Assembly: GCA_012729815.1 (NCBI GenBank)
Contig: JAAYCJ010000316.1
Location: 1-35,440 of the forward strand
DNA: 35,440 bases
Direction: 5' to 3'
DNA from: Phycisphaerae bacterium
GTDB taxonomy: Bacteria > Planctomycetota > Phycisphaerae > JAAYCJ01
Shown here one piece after another: positions 1-7,893 of this stretch. The notes below the pieces were generated by a model, which was not told the origin of the DNA, searched no databases, and was given only the letters and a program-made list of their open reading frames with translations. Each line of letters begins with the position of its first letter. Position 1 is the stretch's first letter. A program made the position numbers and the translations under genes.

Positions 1-692
1 AGCACCAGCAGCGTCATCGGAATGATCTTGGCCGCCATGATCTGCCACGGATGGACCGGGCTGACCAGAAGCTGCTCGACCGTGCCGTACTCCTTCTCAC
101 GTACCAGGGCGGCTGCGGGCAACAACATCGCCACCATCGAAATCGAGCAGAACAGCTCCACCAGCCCGACGAACCACGCCGTATCCAGGTTCTGATTGAA
201 CCAGACCCGCGGTCGAACCGCCAGCGGCATCGTTTGCTCCAACTCGTCGAGGCTCACCGCCGTCTTCAGCGGCACCCGTGAGAAGATATTCGAGATGTTG
301 CCCATCGCCAGCGCGGCGCTGTTCGAGTTGGTTCCGTCAAAGACCAACTGCACCTTGCCCTGCTGCCCGCGGGCCAGGTCACGCGAAAAATCGGCGTCCA
401 CCACGATCACCACCAAAGCCTTGCTCGACAGCAGCAGGCGGTCGATCTGCGAGTAGTTGGCGATGGATTCGACGATGCGAAATCGCGGTGACTGCAGGTG
501 GCTCAACAGCGTGCTGCTGGCCTGTGAACAGTCCATGTCGCAGACCGCGATGGGAAAGCCCATGATGTCCAGCGAGAAGTTTCGCGCGCAGACGAACACG
601 TCCACCGTGAACACCCACAGCACCACCACCATCAGCACGGGGTCGCGCCAGAACTGCAGAAACTCCTTCTTGACCAGGGCCATTGTCCGCAT
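1..692 (-). CDS. ABC-2 type transporter permease, 3' end beyond window
   Basis: This is an inner-membrane permease subunit of an ABC-2 exporter; the reading frame is open to the left edge, so the C-terminus is missing. About 230 residues are visible. It starts MRTMALVKKEFLQFWRDP, the typical cytoplasmic lead-in (KKEF, RDP) to the first membrane helix. A long extracytoplasmic loop follows, then a helix and the motif REKEYGTVEQLLVSP, which matches the REKE-GT-EQL signature of this family. I chose the ATG at 692 because AGGTGA lies directly before it; a second in-frame ATG at 683 is possible. The stop of the upstream permease (696) falls inside this ribosome binding site, so translation is probably coupled. 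The two permeases likely form a heterodimer. No ATPase is visible in the window, so the substrate is unknown. Confidence 0.88.
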   Translation of the reverse strand, partial: MRTMALVKKEFLQFWRDPVLMVVVLWVFTVDVFVCARNFSLDIMGFPIAVCDMDCSQASSTLLSHLQSPRFRIVESIANYSQIDRLLLSSKALVVIVVDADFSRDLARGQQGKVQLVFDGTNSNSAALAMGNISNIFSRVPLKTAVSLDELEQTMPLAVRPRVWFNQNLDTAWFVGLVELFCSISMVAMLLPAAALVREKEYGTVEQLLVSPVHPWQIMAAKIIPMTLLV

Positions 693-695
693 CGT

Positions 696-1841
696 TCACC
701 TGATCCGCTTGCTGAAACACTTGAACGAAATCCAGTACAGCACGATCGAATAGACGGCCAGCGTGGTCAGCGTCGGCCAGTTCATCGACCATCCGGTCCC
801 CTTGAGGAACACGCCGCGCAGGATGTCCAGATAGTACGTCGTCGGCAAAAAACGTCCGATCAGCCAGATCGACCACTTCGAAGCGCTCAGCGGCGTGAAA
901 AAACCCGTGTACAGAAACGACGGCAGCAGCGTGGTCACCATCGTCACCAGAATCGCCGCCACCTGCGTGTTGACCAGCACCGAGATCAGCATGCCCACCG
1001 AACACGTGGCGAACAGGTACAGCACCGTCGCGAACGCCACCAGCGCCAGACTCCCCCGAAACGGCACCTCAAAGACGTACAACGCCAAACCCATCAGGAC
1101 CACCGCGTTGACCAGCGAAATCATCAGATACGGCAGCAGTTTGCCCAGCAGCAGCTCCGCTTTGCTGATCGGCGAGCAGTACAGCGACAAAATCGTCTGC
1201 GACTCCTTTTCCCGCACGATGCTCAACGTCGTCAGCAACGCCGGATAGTACATCAGCGTGGTCGCGATCAGTCCGGGCACGATGAAGTTCGCGCTGCGAA
1301 GCTCCGAGTTGAACTCGATCCGGGCGCTGATGTCCACCGATCCGCGGCCCAGATGCGGCAGGTGCCAGCGGCCCTCGTTGAGCGACCCGAGGAATTGCTG
1401 GTGGATGCTCTCAGCGAACGTCCGGGTGATCTCCGCCCGCACCGGAATCACCCCGTCAATGATGAACTGCACCTCGCCCTGACGCCCGTGATGGTAGTCC
1501 CGCTCGAAACCCTGCGGCACGATCACCGCCGCCCGGATCCGTCCGGCCCGCAGGTCCTCCTCCATCGTCGGAAAGTCGCTGTACCGCTGAACCACGTCGA
1601 AACTCTCCGACGCCGCCACCGCGTCCACGTACGTCCGGCTCAGCCGCGTGTCGTCGCGATCCAGCACGCCCGTCGGTACGTGCTCGATGTCCAGCACCAG
1701 TCCGAACCCGAACGTCACCAGGATGAACGCCGGCACCAGCAGCGCCAACGTCATGTACAGCGGGTCGCGAATGATCTCGTTGAACTCGCGCCGCACGATG
1801 GCCCAAAGCCGTCTGCCGCTGATATCGGTGGAAATTCGCAT
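696..1841 (-). CDS. ABC-2 type transporter permease
   Basis: This is a 381-residue inner-membrane permease of the ABC-2 (YhhJ/YbhR/NatB-like) group. The order is: cytoplasmic start with RREFNEIIRDP (about residues 18-28), one membrane helix, a large extracytoplasmic domain (about 50-185) containing the PQGFERDY stretch common in these proteins, then five helices from about residue 188. REKESQTILSLYCSPISK sits after the second helix and is the family signature. The next gene overlaps its ribosome binding site, so the two permeases are a pair. The start ATG has only a weak, distant GGAG. A 7-bp GC hairpin (1858-1876) lies between it and nadA. It may share the nudix-nadA transcript, but a functional link to NAD synthesis is not evident. 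Confidence 0.9.
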   Translation of the reverse strand: MRISTDISGRRLWAIVRREFNEIIRDPLYMTLALLVPAFILVTFGFGLVLDIEHVPTGVLDRDDTRLSRTYVDAVAASESFDVVQRYSDFPTMEEDLRAGRIRAAVIVPQGFERDYHHGRQGEVQFIIDGVIPVRAEITRTFAESIHQQFLGSLNEGRWHLPHLGRGSVDISARIEFNSELRSANFIVPGLIATTLMYYPALLTTLSIVREKESQTILSLYCSPISKAELLLGKLLPYLMISLVNAVVLMGLALYVFEVPFRGSLALVAFATVLYLFATCSVGMLISVLVNTQVAAILVTMVTTLLPSFLYTGFFTPLSASKWSIWLIGRFLPTTYYLDILRGVFLKGTGWSMNWPTLTTLAVYSIVLYWISFKCFSKRIR

Positions 1842-1857
1842 GCCGTTGTCGTGTTCT

Positions 1858-1876
1858 CCGCCGGCCGGCCCGGCGG
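1858..1876 (-). other. GC-rich hairpin between nadA and permease
   Basis: CCGCCGG and CCGGCGG form a perfect 7-bp stem with a 5-nt loop in the 45-nt gap after nadA. There is no T-run, so it could be an attenuating or processing structure rather than a full terminator. Confidence 0.4.
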
Positions 1877-1886
1877 CTGGGGGTGT

Positions 1887-2996
1887 CTACCGCTTAATCG
1901 TACCGGGGTTTTCCGACCGCAGTGCCAGCATCCGCTGCAGGGCGACCAGCGCGTCATGACGCTGATGCTCGTTCACGAACACCTCGTTGACCACCTGACC
2001 GGCGGCCAGGTTCTCCAGCACCCACAGCAGCCGCGCCGCCGTGCACCGCTTCATCGTCTCGCAGTACGTCTGCAGCGGCGAAAGGTTCATCACCGTCTTG
2101 CGCCCCTTCATCTTCTCCGCCAGGCGATCGACCATGTCCTTCTCGGTCCCGACCGCCCAGACGCTGCCGTCCTCGCTCTGCTCGACCGCGCGGATGATCG
2201 CCTCCGTGCTGCCCGCCATGTCCGCCGCCCGCACCACCTCATACCGGCATTCGGGATGCACGATAACGCGGACGTTGGGATGCTCGCGGCGAACCCGCGC
2301 GATGTCATCGACGGTAAAGTACATGTGCACGTTGCAGCAGCCGGGCCACAAAATTACCCGCGGCTGCTCGTGAAGCTGGCCCATCCCGCCGTCCGGCAGC
2401 TCCGGATTGTACAGGGCGGTGTCCGCCAGCGCCATGCCCATCGCCACCGCCGTGTTGCGGCCCAGGTGCTGGTCCGGAGCGAACAGGACGATATCGCCCC
2501 GCTCCAGAGCCCAGCTCATCACCGCTGAGGCGTTTCCGCTCGTGCAGATCACCCCGTCGTGCCGCCCACAGAACGCCTTGATCGCCGCCGATGAGTTGAT
2601 GTAGAACACCGGCACGACCTTCTGGCCGCCGAAGCGCTCGCCGATGTGGCTCCACGCCTGCTCCAGCGCCTCCGCTGAGGCGGTATTGGCCAAGTAGCAC
2701 CCAGCCGAAAAGTCCGGCAGGATCACCCGCTGCTTCTGCCCGCAGAGCGTCCGCGCCACCTCAGCCATGAAGTACACGCCGCAGAACACGATGTACCGGG
2801 CGTCCTGGGCGGTGGCCGCCTGCTCCGAGAGCTTCAGTGAGTCGCCGGTCACGTCCGCGAACTGGAACGTCTCCTGCGGCTGGTAGTGGTGGGCCAGGAT
2901 CAGCACCTCGCCGCCCAGCTTCTCCTTGGCCGCCCGGATCCGTTCGTACAACTCCGGTTGGGGGATTTCCGCGTATCGGTCGTCAAACTCCCGCAT
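1887..2996 (-). CDS. nadA: quinolinate synthase NadA
   Basis: This enzyme condenses iminoaspartate with dihydroxyacetone phosphate to quinolinate in de novo NAD synthesis, using a [4Fe-4S] cluster in the cytoplasm. The 369-residue protein shows LILAHHYQ (about 33-39), FCGVYFMAE (C72), WPGCCNVHM (C221), HPECRYEV and TYCETMKR (C312). The three named cysteines are the likely cluster ligands, one per pseudo-repeat domain. Length is normal for the family. An in-frame ATG at 3014 would add six residues. I prefer 2996 because it gives a TGATG overlap with the stop of the upstream Nudix gene, indicating translational coupling, and MREFDDRYAE is a plausible start. nadB and nadC are not in the window. 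Confidence 0.95.
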   Translation of the reverse strand: MREFDDRYAEIPQPELYERIRAAKEKLGGEVLILAHHYQPQETFQFADVTGDSLKLSEQAATAQDARYIVFCGVYFMAEVARTLCGQKQRVILPDFSAGCYLANTASAEALEQAWSHIGERFGGQKVVPVFYINSSAAIKAFCGRHDGVICTSGNASAVMSWALERGDIVLFAPDQHLGRNTAVAMGMALADTALYNPELPDGGMGQLHEQPRVILWPGCCNVHMYFTVDDIARVRREHPNVRVIVHPECRYEVVRAADMAGSTEAIIRAVEQSEDGSVWAVGTEKDMVDRLAEKMKGRKTVMNLSPLQTYCETMKRCTAARLLWVLENLAAGQVVNEVFVNEHQRHDALVALQRMLALRSENPGTIKR

Positions 2997-3475
2997 CAGT
3001 CCATGCCTTCCCAATCGATCCGGCCCAGGGCCCGCCAGTCGGCCAGTGCCCGCTGAGCCTGATCGATAATCAAATTGTGGTCAAACGCCAGTTCCGGCAG
3101 CTTCTCCAGATCGAACCATTCAAAGGCCTCGGCATCATCCGCCGCCGCGGCCGCCGCGCTCGCCTTCACCAGAGCCAGATATGCCAGCGAAATAGTCCGA
3201 CCTCGCGGGTCGCGCCCGGGCTCGCCGAACGCCCGGAACTGCTCGATGAAACCTGGAACAAGGCCAGTCTCTTCCTTCAATTCACGCAGCACAGCCGCCG
3301 GCAGGTCCTCGTCGATCTCCACAAACCCGCCCGGCAGCGCCCAGCACCCCTGGAACGGCGCCTTGCCGCGGCGCACCAAGCCGACCTGGCGGCGCCCCTC
3401 GACCCAGCGAAGGCACACCGCGTCCACCGTCACCGACGGCCGCGGATGGTCGTACGTAAACTGCTCCTTAGCCAT
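2996..3475 (-). CDS. Nudix hydrolase (ADP-ribose/NAD-type candidate)
   Basis: This is a 159-residue cytoplasmic Nudix phosphohydrolase. The Nudix box begins at GGFVEIDE and ends at RELKEETGL (about residues 48-71), with the REL-EE core intact. The start VTVDAVCLRW and the QGCWALPGG segment resemble the ADP-ribose pyrophosphatase / NrtR Nudix group. NrtR regulators carry an additional C-terminal winged helix; at 159 residues this protein has none, so it is more likely an enzyme. Its stop overlaps the nadA start (TGATG), which suggests a role in NAD or ADP-ribose turnover; that is inference from context. An alanine run (ASAAAAAAD, about residue 110) is low-complexity. It has no ribosome binding site and may be translated from a leaderless mRNA. 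Confidence 0.88.
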   Translation of the reverse strand: MAKEQFTYDHPRPSVTVDAVCLRWVEGRRQVGLVRRGKAPFQGCWALPGGFVEIDEDLPAAVLRELKEETGLVPGFIEQFRAFGEPGRDPRGRTISLAYLALVKASAAAAAADDAEAFEWFDLEKLPELAFDHNLIIDQAQRALADWRALGRIDWEGMD

Positions 3476-3483
3476 GACTTAAT

Positions 3484-3513
3484 ATTCTAATCCGCCCGAT
3501 CCCCCCAGACCAA
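3484..3513 (-). promoter_or_regulatory. candidate promoter for nudix-nadA, possibly leaderless
   Basis: On the minus strand TAGAAT (3489-3484) ends 8 nt before the nudix ATG. TTGGTC (3513-3508) lies 18 bp upstream as a weak -35. The transcription start would fall at or next to the ATG, and no Shine-Dalgarno is present. Confidence 0.45.
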
Positions 3514-3765
3514 CGCTTTTATCGGTCCAAACAGTTCACCTCGTCATTCCGCCAACGCGCTGGCACCGTGACGCCGCACCACAGCCACCCGTGCCGCTCC
3601 GCTCGTCCCGGTTACCCCGCCCACTTCCGGTATCACCGCCGCCACCAGCCACTCACACTGACCCTACTGCACCCCAGAATTCCCCACCATCCGCCGTCCT
3701 CCCGCCGCCAATTCCTACCTTACGCCTTCACCCCCCGGCCGTTCCTTGCCGCACGCCAATCCGTT

Positions 3766-3989
3766 GGTCGCTCACCCGCCACGCGTCTGTCTTCCGTCCG
3801 CCCACCCAGCGGTCGCTCTCACGTCGCTCCCTTCATTCTGTCCACTGATCCCGCGGTCACTCACCCGCCAGCCGATTTCCAACCGCCCACCGACCCACCG
3901 ATCGTTCCCGCGTCGCCCCGTATTTGCCCTGCCCACTGCTCATAGGTCACTCACCCGCTACCCGATTTCAAGCCGTTGACAACGACATC
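3766..3989. repeat. 45-bp imperfect tandem repeat in an 811-bp gene-free gap
   Basis: Five degenerate units begin with a GGTCRCTC-like core at 3766, 3811, 3855, 3900 and 3945, so spacing is 45, 44, 45 and 45 bp. The best-conserved piece is GGTCACTCACCCGCCA (3766, 3855, 3945). Units at 3855 and 3945 also share CCGATTTC right after it. The whole stretch 3560-3960 is strikingly C-rich and G-poor on the plus strand, and poorer repeat-like copies may extend left to about 3676. The rest of the gap 3476-4286 holds no credible gene. At 4022-4050 a TTGTCC-17-TATAGG promoter-like pair precedes small inverted repeats (AGGAAT/ATTCCT; ACCAT/ATGGT). Confidence 0.65.
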
Positions 3990-4021
3990 GTCTTGCCTCC
4001 CTCAGAGTCGAACGATCAATC

Positions 4022-4050
4022 TTGTCCGGACCCGCATTTAGGAATATAGG
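4022..4050 (+). promoter_or_regulatory. weak candidate promoter for the TPR-holA-lipoprotein operon
   Basis: TTGTCC (4022-4027) and TATAGG (4045-4050) are 17 bp apart in an AT-rich pocket. The leader to the first gene would be about 230 nt. Each hexamer matches the sigma70 consensus at four of six positions. Confidence 0.3.
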
Positions 4051-4286
4051 ATCGTAAATTCCTGATTACCATCCGGAATGGTTCAAATGTGGGTGCGATG
4101 GTAAGAGGCGGCGGTGAATGACGCATGGGTGGCAGCGGTATGGCTGCGACAACTATAGTGAATACAAACAGTTAGACTCGACAGCGGGTGCCGACATTCC
4201 GCCTAACGTTGACCGGGCCAAGCGTCCGATAACCAACGATAGCTGGGACGCCGCACCTCTGCGCGGCGACTGCCGGGAAACGGGTG

Positions 4287-5456
4287 ATGACCAATCGGGT
4301 GATTCTGCTTGCTCTGGCTGCATCAGCGGCATGGGCCGGACCCGCCGCTGGCGATTCCCATGCGCCAGATGGCGATCAGGCTTTTGATTTTATCATTACA
4401 GCTAAAGAAGTCAGGATTGACCTGACCGCCGCGGGAACTTCCGGGGCGAATCGGCTGGAGTGTTACCGGGAAGGTCAGGAAGCACCGGTCTTCGCCCAGC
4501 CGCTGGCCAGCGGCGAGCCGGTCCGTCTGGCCTTCGAGGAAACCGGGGTCTACGTCCTGAAGCTGGCCGGTGGGGGGGATCAAGACGCCACAGCCTACCG
4601 GTGCCTGGTGGACTGGGAGCCGCCGATCGTGGAACTGCGGGCGGTGGACCTGGTCGAAGGACGGCTGGCGATCGAGTGGGTGGCCTTCGACCGTCACTTC
4701 GGCGCCCAGCCGATCAGCCTGTACCTGGTTGACGATTCCGACCAGCGCCTGCTCAGCCGCACCGGCAACGGCGGGTGGATCAGGGCCGACGTCGACCCGC
4801 TGCCGGATGGCGCGCGGGTGAAGGTGGTGGCGACGGATTTGGCCGGCAACGCGACGGCTGCGATGTCGGAACCGATCGTCACGCCGCCGCGACAACCGGT
4901 CGCCACCGCGCCGGCATCGCAGCCGGTAAGCCAGGTTCAAGCCGAACCAGCCGCCAAAGCGCCCATCGAGATCCCACCCGACGCGCGCCTTCATCACGTC
5001 ATCGGCTCGCGCTATCGCGCCTCCGGACAGTTCCGCCTCGCCCGCTATCACCTGGACAAGGCGGTGGAGTTTTGTCCGAAATTTGTTGATGCGTATGTCG
5101 ATCTGTCGGCTGTACTTGGCCTGATGGAACGCTATAATGAGGCGCGGCAAGCCTGCGAGCGGGCCCTGGCGATCGACCCGAATCATCTCGGCGCGCTCGA
5201 AGAGCTCGGTACTCTGCACGTTCGGCAGGGACGGCTGGTCGAGGCGATCGACTGTTTCGAGCGACTGACGCAAATCGACGGCAAGCACGTTCGCGGGTGG
5301 CTTAGTTTGGGTGATGCCTGCTGGATGGCCGGGCGGTTCGACCGGTCGCGAGAGGCATGGGAAAAGGCCCGGACGCTGGCCGCGGAGGCCAAATCGCCGC
5401 TGCTGGCCCAGGTCGAAAAGCGGTGCCGAATGGCGAGCCCGCCGGCAGGCGGCTGA
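4287..5456 (+). CDS. secreted or periplasmic TPR-repeat protein
   Basis: The 389-residue protein starts with a signal peptide (MTNRVILLALAASAAWAG, likely cleaved after the small residues near 20-22). Next comes a beta-rich region (about 30-185) that looks like one or two Ig-like modules, with the phrase VKVVATDLAGNATA typical of such folds. A Pro/Ala/Gln-rich linker (about 190-225) follows, then at least three TPR units (about 240-370, with ACERALAIDPNHLGALEELG as the clearest). TPR segments mediate protein-protein contacts, so this is probably an envelope scaffold. A GTG one codon upstream (4284) is an alternative start. It ends 11 nt before holA and is the first gene of the operon; no direct functional link to replication is evident. 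Confidence 0.82.
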   Translation: MTNRVILLALAASAAWAGPAAGDSHAPDGDQAFDFIITAKEVRIDLTAAGTSGANRLECYREGQEAPVFAQPLASGEPVRLAFEETGVYVLKLAGGGDQDATAYRCLVDWEPPIVELRAVDLVEGRLAIEWVAFDRHFGAQPISLYLVDDSDQRLLSRTGNGGWIRADVDPLPDGARVKVVATDLAGNATAAMSEPIVTPPRQPVATAPASQPVSQVQAEPAAKAPIEIPPDARLHHVIGSRYRASGQFRLARYHLDKAVEFCPKFVDAYVDLSAVLGLMERYNEARQACERALAIDPNHLGALEELGTLHVRQGRLVEAIDCFERLTQIDGKHVRGWLSLGDACWMAGRFDRSREAWEKARTLAAEAKSPLLAQVEKRCRMASPPAGG

Positions 5457-5467
5457 CGGAAGGAACG

Positions 5468-6442
5468 ATGGCGAAACAACCAGCGGCAAAATCGATCTAC
5501 GTGATCGCGGGCAAGGACCGCTACCTCAAGCAGGCCGCCGCCCACGACCTGCAGAACAGCCTGCTGGGCGAAGATGAGGGGATGGGGCTTTCCACCTACG
5601 ACGGCAAGGCGGTGGACATCGGCACCATGCTGGACGAACTCCACACCGTGCCGTTCCTCGCGCCGCGCCGTGTGGTGATCATCGACGACGCCGACAAGCT
5701 GATCAGCGAGGAGCGGGACCTCTTTGAGAAGTACTTCGCCCAGCCGAGCCAGACCGGCGTGCTCGTGCTCATGTGCGAGACCTGGCGGAGCAACACCAAG
5801 CTGGCCAAGGCCCTGCCGAAGATCGGTCAACTGATCACCGCCGAACCGAAGAAGGGCCGCGAACTGGCCCAGTGGGTCAGCAGCGAGGCCAAGCGTCTGG
5901 GCAAGAACCTGCCCGTCAACGTCGCCCAGAGCCTGGTCGAGGTGGTCGGCTCGGACACCGGACGCATCATCAACGAGCTGGAAAAACTCTCGCTGTTCGT
6001 CGGGCAGCGGCCGACCATCACGCTCGAGGACGTCGAGCAGCTCTCCGGCCCCACCGCCGAGCAGAGCATCTTCCTGATCAACGACCTGATGGCCGAGGGC
6101 AAGGCGGAAGAGGCCCTGACCACCCTCGACCGTCTGATGCGAAACGACCGCTCAGCCGAGTACACGATGGTGGGCGCGCTGGCGTTCTCCCTTCGGCGGC
6201 TGCTCAAGGCCCGCGCATTGGCCGACGCGGGCTACTCGCTGCGGGACATCCCGCGCGAGTGTGGCATCACGTATCCCGGTCTGGCCGACCGGTTCATGGC
6301 CCAGGTCAAGCGTTTCACCGCGGCCGAACTGAAACACCTGCTCGCCGAGTTGGCCGAGGCCGACCGGGCGAGCAAAACCGGCGTCGGCGACGCGAAACTG
6401 AACTTGGAAAAGTTCATCGTATGCGCGGCAAATCCAAGATGA
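5468..6442 (+). CDS. holA: DNA polymerase III delta subunit HolA
   Basis: Delta opens the beta sliding clamp within the clamp-loader complex. The 324-residue protein shows the HolA pattern: KSIYVIAGKDRYLKQ (the YLL/GED-like start), FLAPRRVVIIDDADKL (Walker-B-like remnant, about 62-77), LVLMCETW, AEPKKGRELAQWV, then LVEVVGSDTGRIINELEKLSLF (about 155-176) and the helical C-terminal collar. Delta family members lack a working ATPase site, as here. The start at 5468 has a strong GGAAGGA 5 nt upstream; an upstream in-frame start at 5357 would overlap the TPR gene and is not supported. Its stop overlaps the next ATG (ATGA, 6439-6442), so the lipoprotein is translationally coupled. Confidence 0.92.
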   Translation: MAKQPAAKSIYVIAGKDRYLKQAAAHDLQNSLLGEDEGMGLSTYDGKAVDIGTMLDELHTVPFLAPRRVVIIDDADKLISEERDLFEKYFAQPSQTGVLVLMCETWRSNTKLAKALPKIGQLITAEPKKGRELAQWVSSEAKRLGKNLPVNVAQSLVEVVGSDTGRIINELEKLSLFVGQRPTITLEDVEQLSGPTAEQSIFLINDLMAEGKAEEALTTLDRLMRNDRSAEYTMVGALAFSLRRLLKARALADAGYSLRDIPRECGITYPGLADRFMAQVKRFTAAELKHLLAELAEADRASKTGVGDAKLNLEKFIVCAANPR

Positions 6443-7884
6443 ACAAGTCGGCGGCACGGATGGCGCCCTTGTGGCTGATCGTCGCGACGACGGTCAGCGG
6501 CTGTGACGCCGGTGCGATCTTCCACCGGACGCGGGTGCGGACGTTCAATACGCCGTCCAGCGCTCAAAGCCCCTCGCCGTCCCAGACCTCGGAGTACCAG
6601 CAGGCGGCCAGGACCGACGAACCCGCGCACTCCGCTGATCCCTCAGCCGCCGATCCGGAGCAGACCAACTCGCAGGTCTCACAGATGCTCGACCGCATGG
6701 TCCATGCCCAGCAGAAGTACCGCCAGCGGCAGAGCCCGCCCGTTCAGTCCGGCCAGGCGCCCGGCCGCGAAATCGACTCCGCCAGCATCGCCGCCAAGAT
6801 CGCCGCCCGCCGGTCCTACACGGTGGAATTGTCAGCCGACGATCCGCCCGCCGACGAGCCGCTGATCCAAGAGCCGGAACCGCCGGCCCCGTCGCAGCCC
6901 CCAGCCTTCACCATCGAACCGGCCAGACCGCCCCGCCCGCTGCTGGCGGTCGACGATCCGTCAGCCAAAACCCCCACCACCAAGCCGAGCCTGTCGGAGA
7001 AACCCGGCAACGGCCACGCTTCCGCAGCGGACGGTCCCGCCATTCGAATCACCGCGGTGGCCGATCCGGCCAGGTCGCCGGGCTCAAACTCTCCCACCCG
7101 GGTCGATCCGCCGGTCGCGACGGTCAGAAGCGACGGCGTTCATCAGGCCAACCAAGCCGCCGCGGTCGACGGATCGCCAGCCGCGGGCGACGCCCAGCTT
7201 TCCGAGTTGATCCGCCGACTCGAAAAGAAGATCGACGTGCAGCCGGACGACGTGGGCACGCAATTGAAGCTCAAGCTGCTCTACGCGGTCCTGGGCCACT
7301 GGCAGCAGGCCCTCAAGGAGAATCGCAGCGGCCAGGGCGAACCGACCGCCGAAGCGCTGGCGCCTACCGTGGTCAAGCTGATCCAGATCTTTGACGACAG
7401 CGCGATCTCATCCGCCGACCAGGCCAACCAGGCCCTGACCCTTGTCGATGAACTGCGGCGGGTCCTCAAGGCCAGCGCCGACCTGAAGGTCTCGGCCCTG
7501 CAGCTCTGCTGGCAGGTCCAGAGCTTCGGCTGCTACAAGCCGATGGAGCCGGGCTACTTCCGGCCGAATAAGGACCGCGACGTGATTGTCTACCTCGAGC
7601 TCGATAACTTCACGAGCAAGTTCATCGAGGATACGAAGGTCTACCAGACCCTCCTGGCCCTGACCATCGAGCTGATCGACGCCGACGGCAAGGTGGTCCA
7701 CCGCCAGCACGACGAGCGGATCGAGGACGCCGCCCAGTCCCGCCGGCGCGACTTCTACATCGCCCGGATCATCGGCCTGCCCGCTGTCCCCGCCGGCGAG
7801 TACACCCTCAAAGCCACCGTCGAGGACCTGGTCGGCAACAAGGTCTCGCAGTCCAGCCTCAAGCTCACCTACGCCGAAAAGTAG
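6439..7884 (+). CDS. lipoprotein, Pro/Ala/Ser-rich with conserved C-terminal domain
   Basis: The 481-residue protein begins with a lipoprotein signal: hydrophobic APLWLIVATTVSGC with the lipobox Cys at residue 22. Residues about 30-240 are low-complexity and rich in Pro, Ser, Ala and Asp, probably disordered and spanning the periplasm. The C-terminal part (about 250-480) is folded: a helical segment (LIRRLEKKIDVQPDDVGTQL) followed by beta-rich sequence ending near TLKATVEDLVGNKVSQSS, which suggests an Ig-like or Wnt-agonist-type fold. I do not recognise a named family. ATG 6439 gives an ATGA overlap with holA. The same frame is open back to 5773 inside holA, but that upstream part is an out-of-frame shadow. 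Its role may be envelope structure, together with the TPR protein. Confidence 0.8.
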   Translation: MNKSAARMAPLWLIVATTVSGCDAGAIFHRTRVRTFNTPSSAQSPSPSQTSEYQQAARTDEPAHSADPSAADPEQTNSQVSQMLDRMVHAQQKYRQRQSPPVQSGQAPGREIDSASIAAKIAARRSYTVELSADDPPADEPLIQEPEPPAPSQPPAFTIEPARPPRPLLAVDDPSAKTPTTKPSLSEKPGNGHASAADGPAIRITAVADPARSPGSNSPTRVDPPVATVRSDGVHQANQAAAVDGSPAAGDAQLSELIRRLEKKIDVQPDDVGTQLKLKLLYAVLGHWQQALKENRSGQGEPTAEALAPTVVKLIQIFDDSAISSADQANQALTLVDELRRVLKASADLKVSALQLCWQVQSFGCYKPMEPGYFRPNKDRDVIVYLELDNFTSKFIEDTKVYQTLLALTIELIDADGKVVHRQHDERIEDAAQSRRRDFYIARIIGLPAVPAGEYTLKATVEDLVGNKVSQSSLKLTYAEK

Positions 7885-7893
7885 GCCGCCCGC

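Noticed and set aside
3568-3945. Pro/His/Ser-rich plus-strand frame in the gap before the TPR gene
   Set aside because: It arises from C-rich repeat DNA, has no ribosome binding site, and the 44-bp step in the repeat breaks the periodic reading frame.
5773-6438. Upstream extension of the lipoprotein frame
   Set aside because: It overlaps holA in another frame and would bury the lipoprotein signal at 6439.
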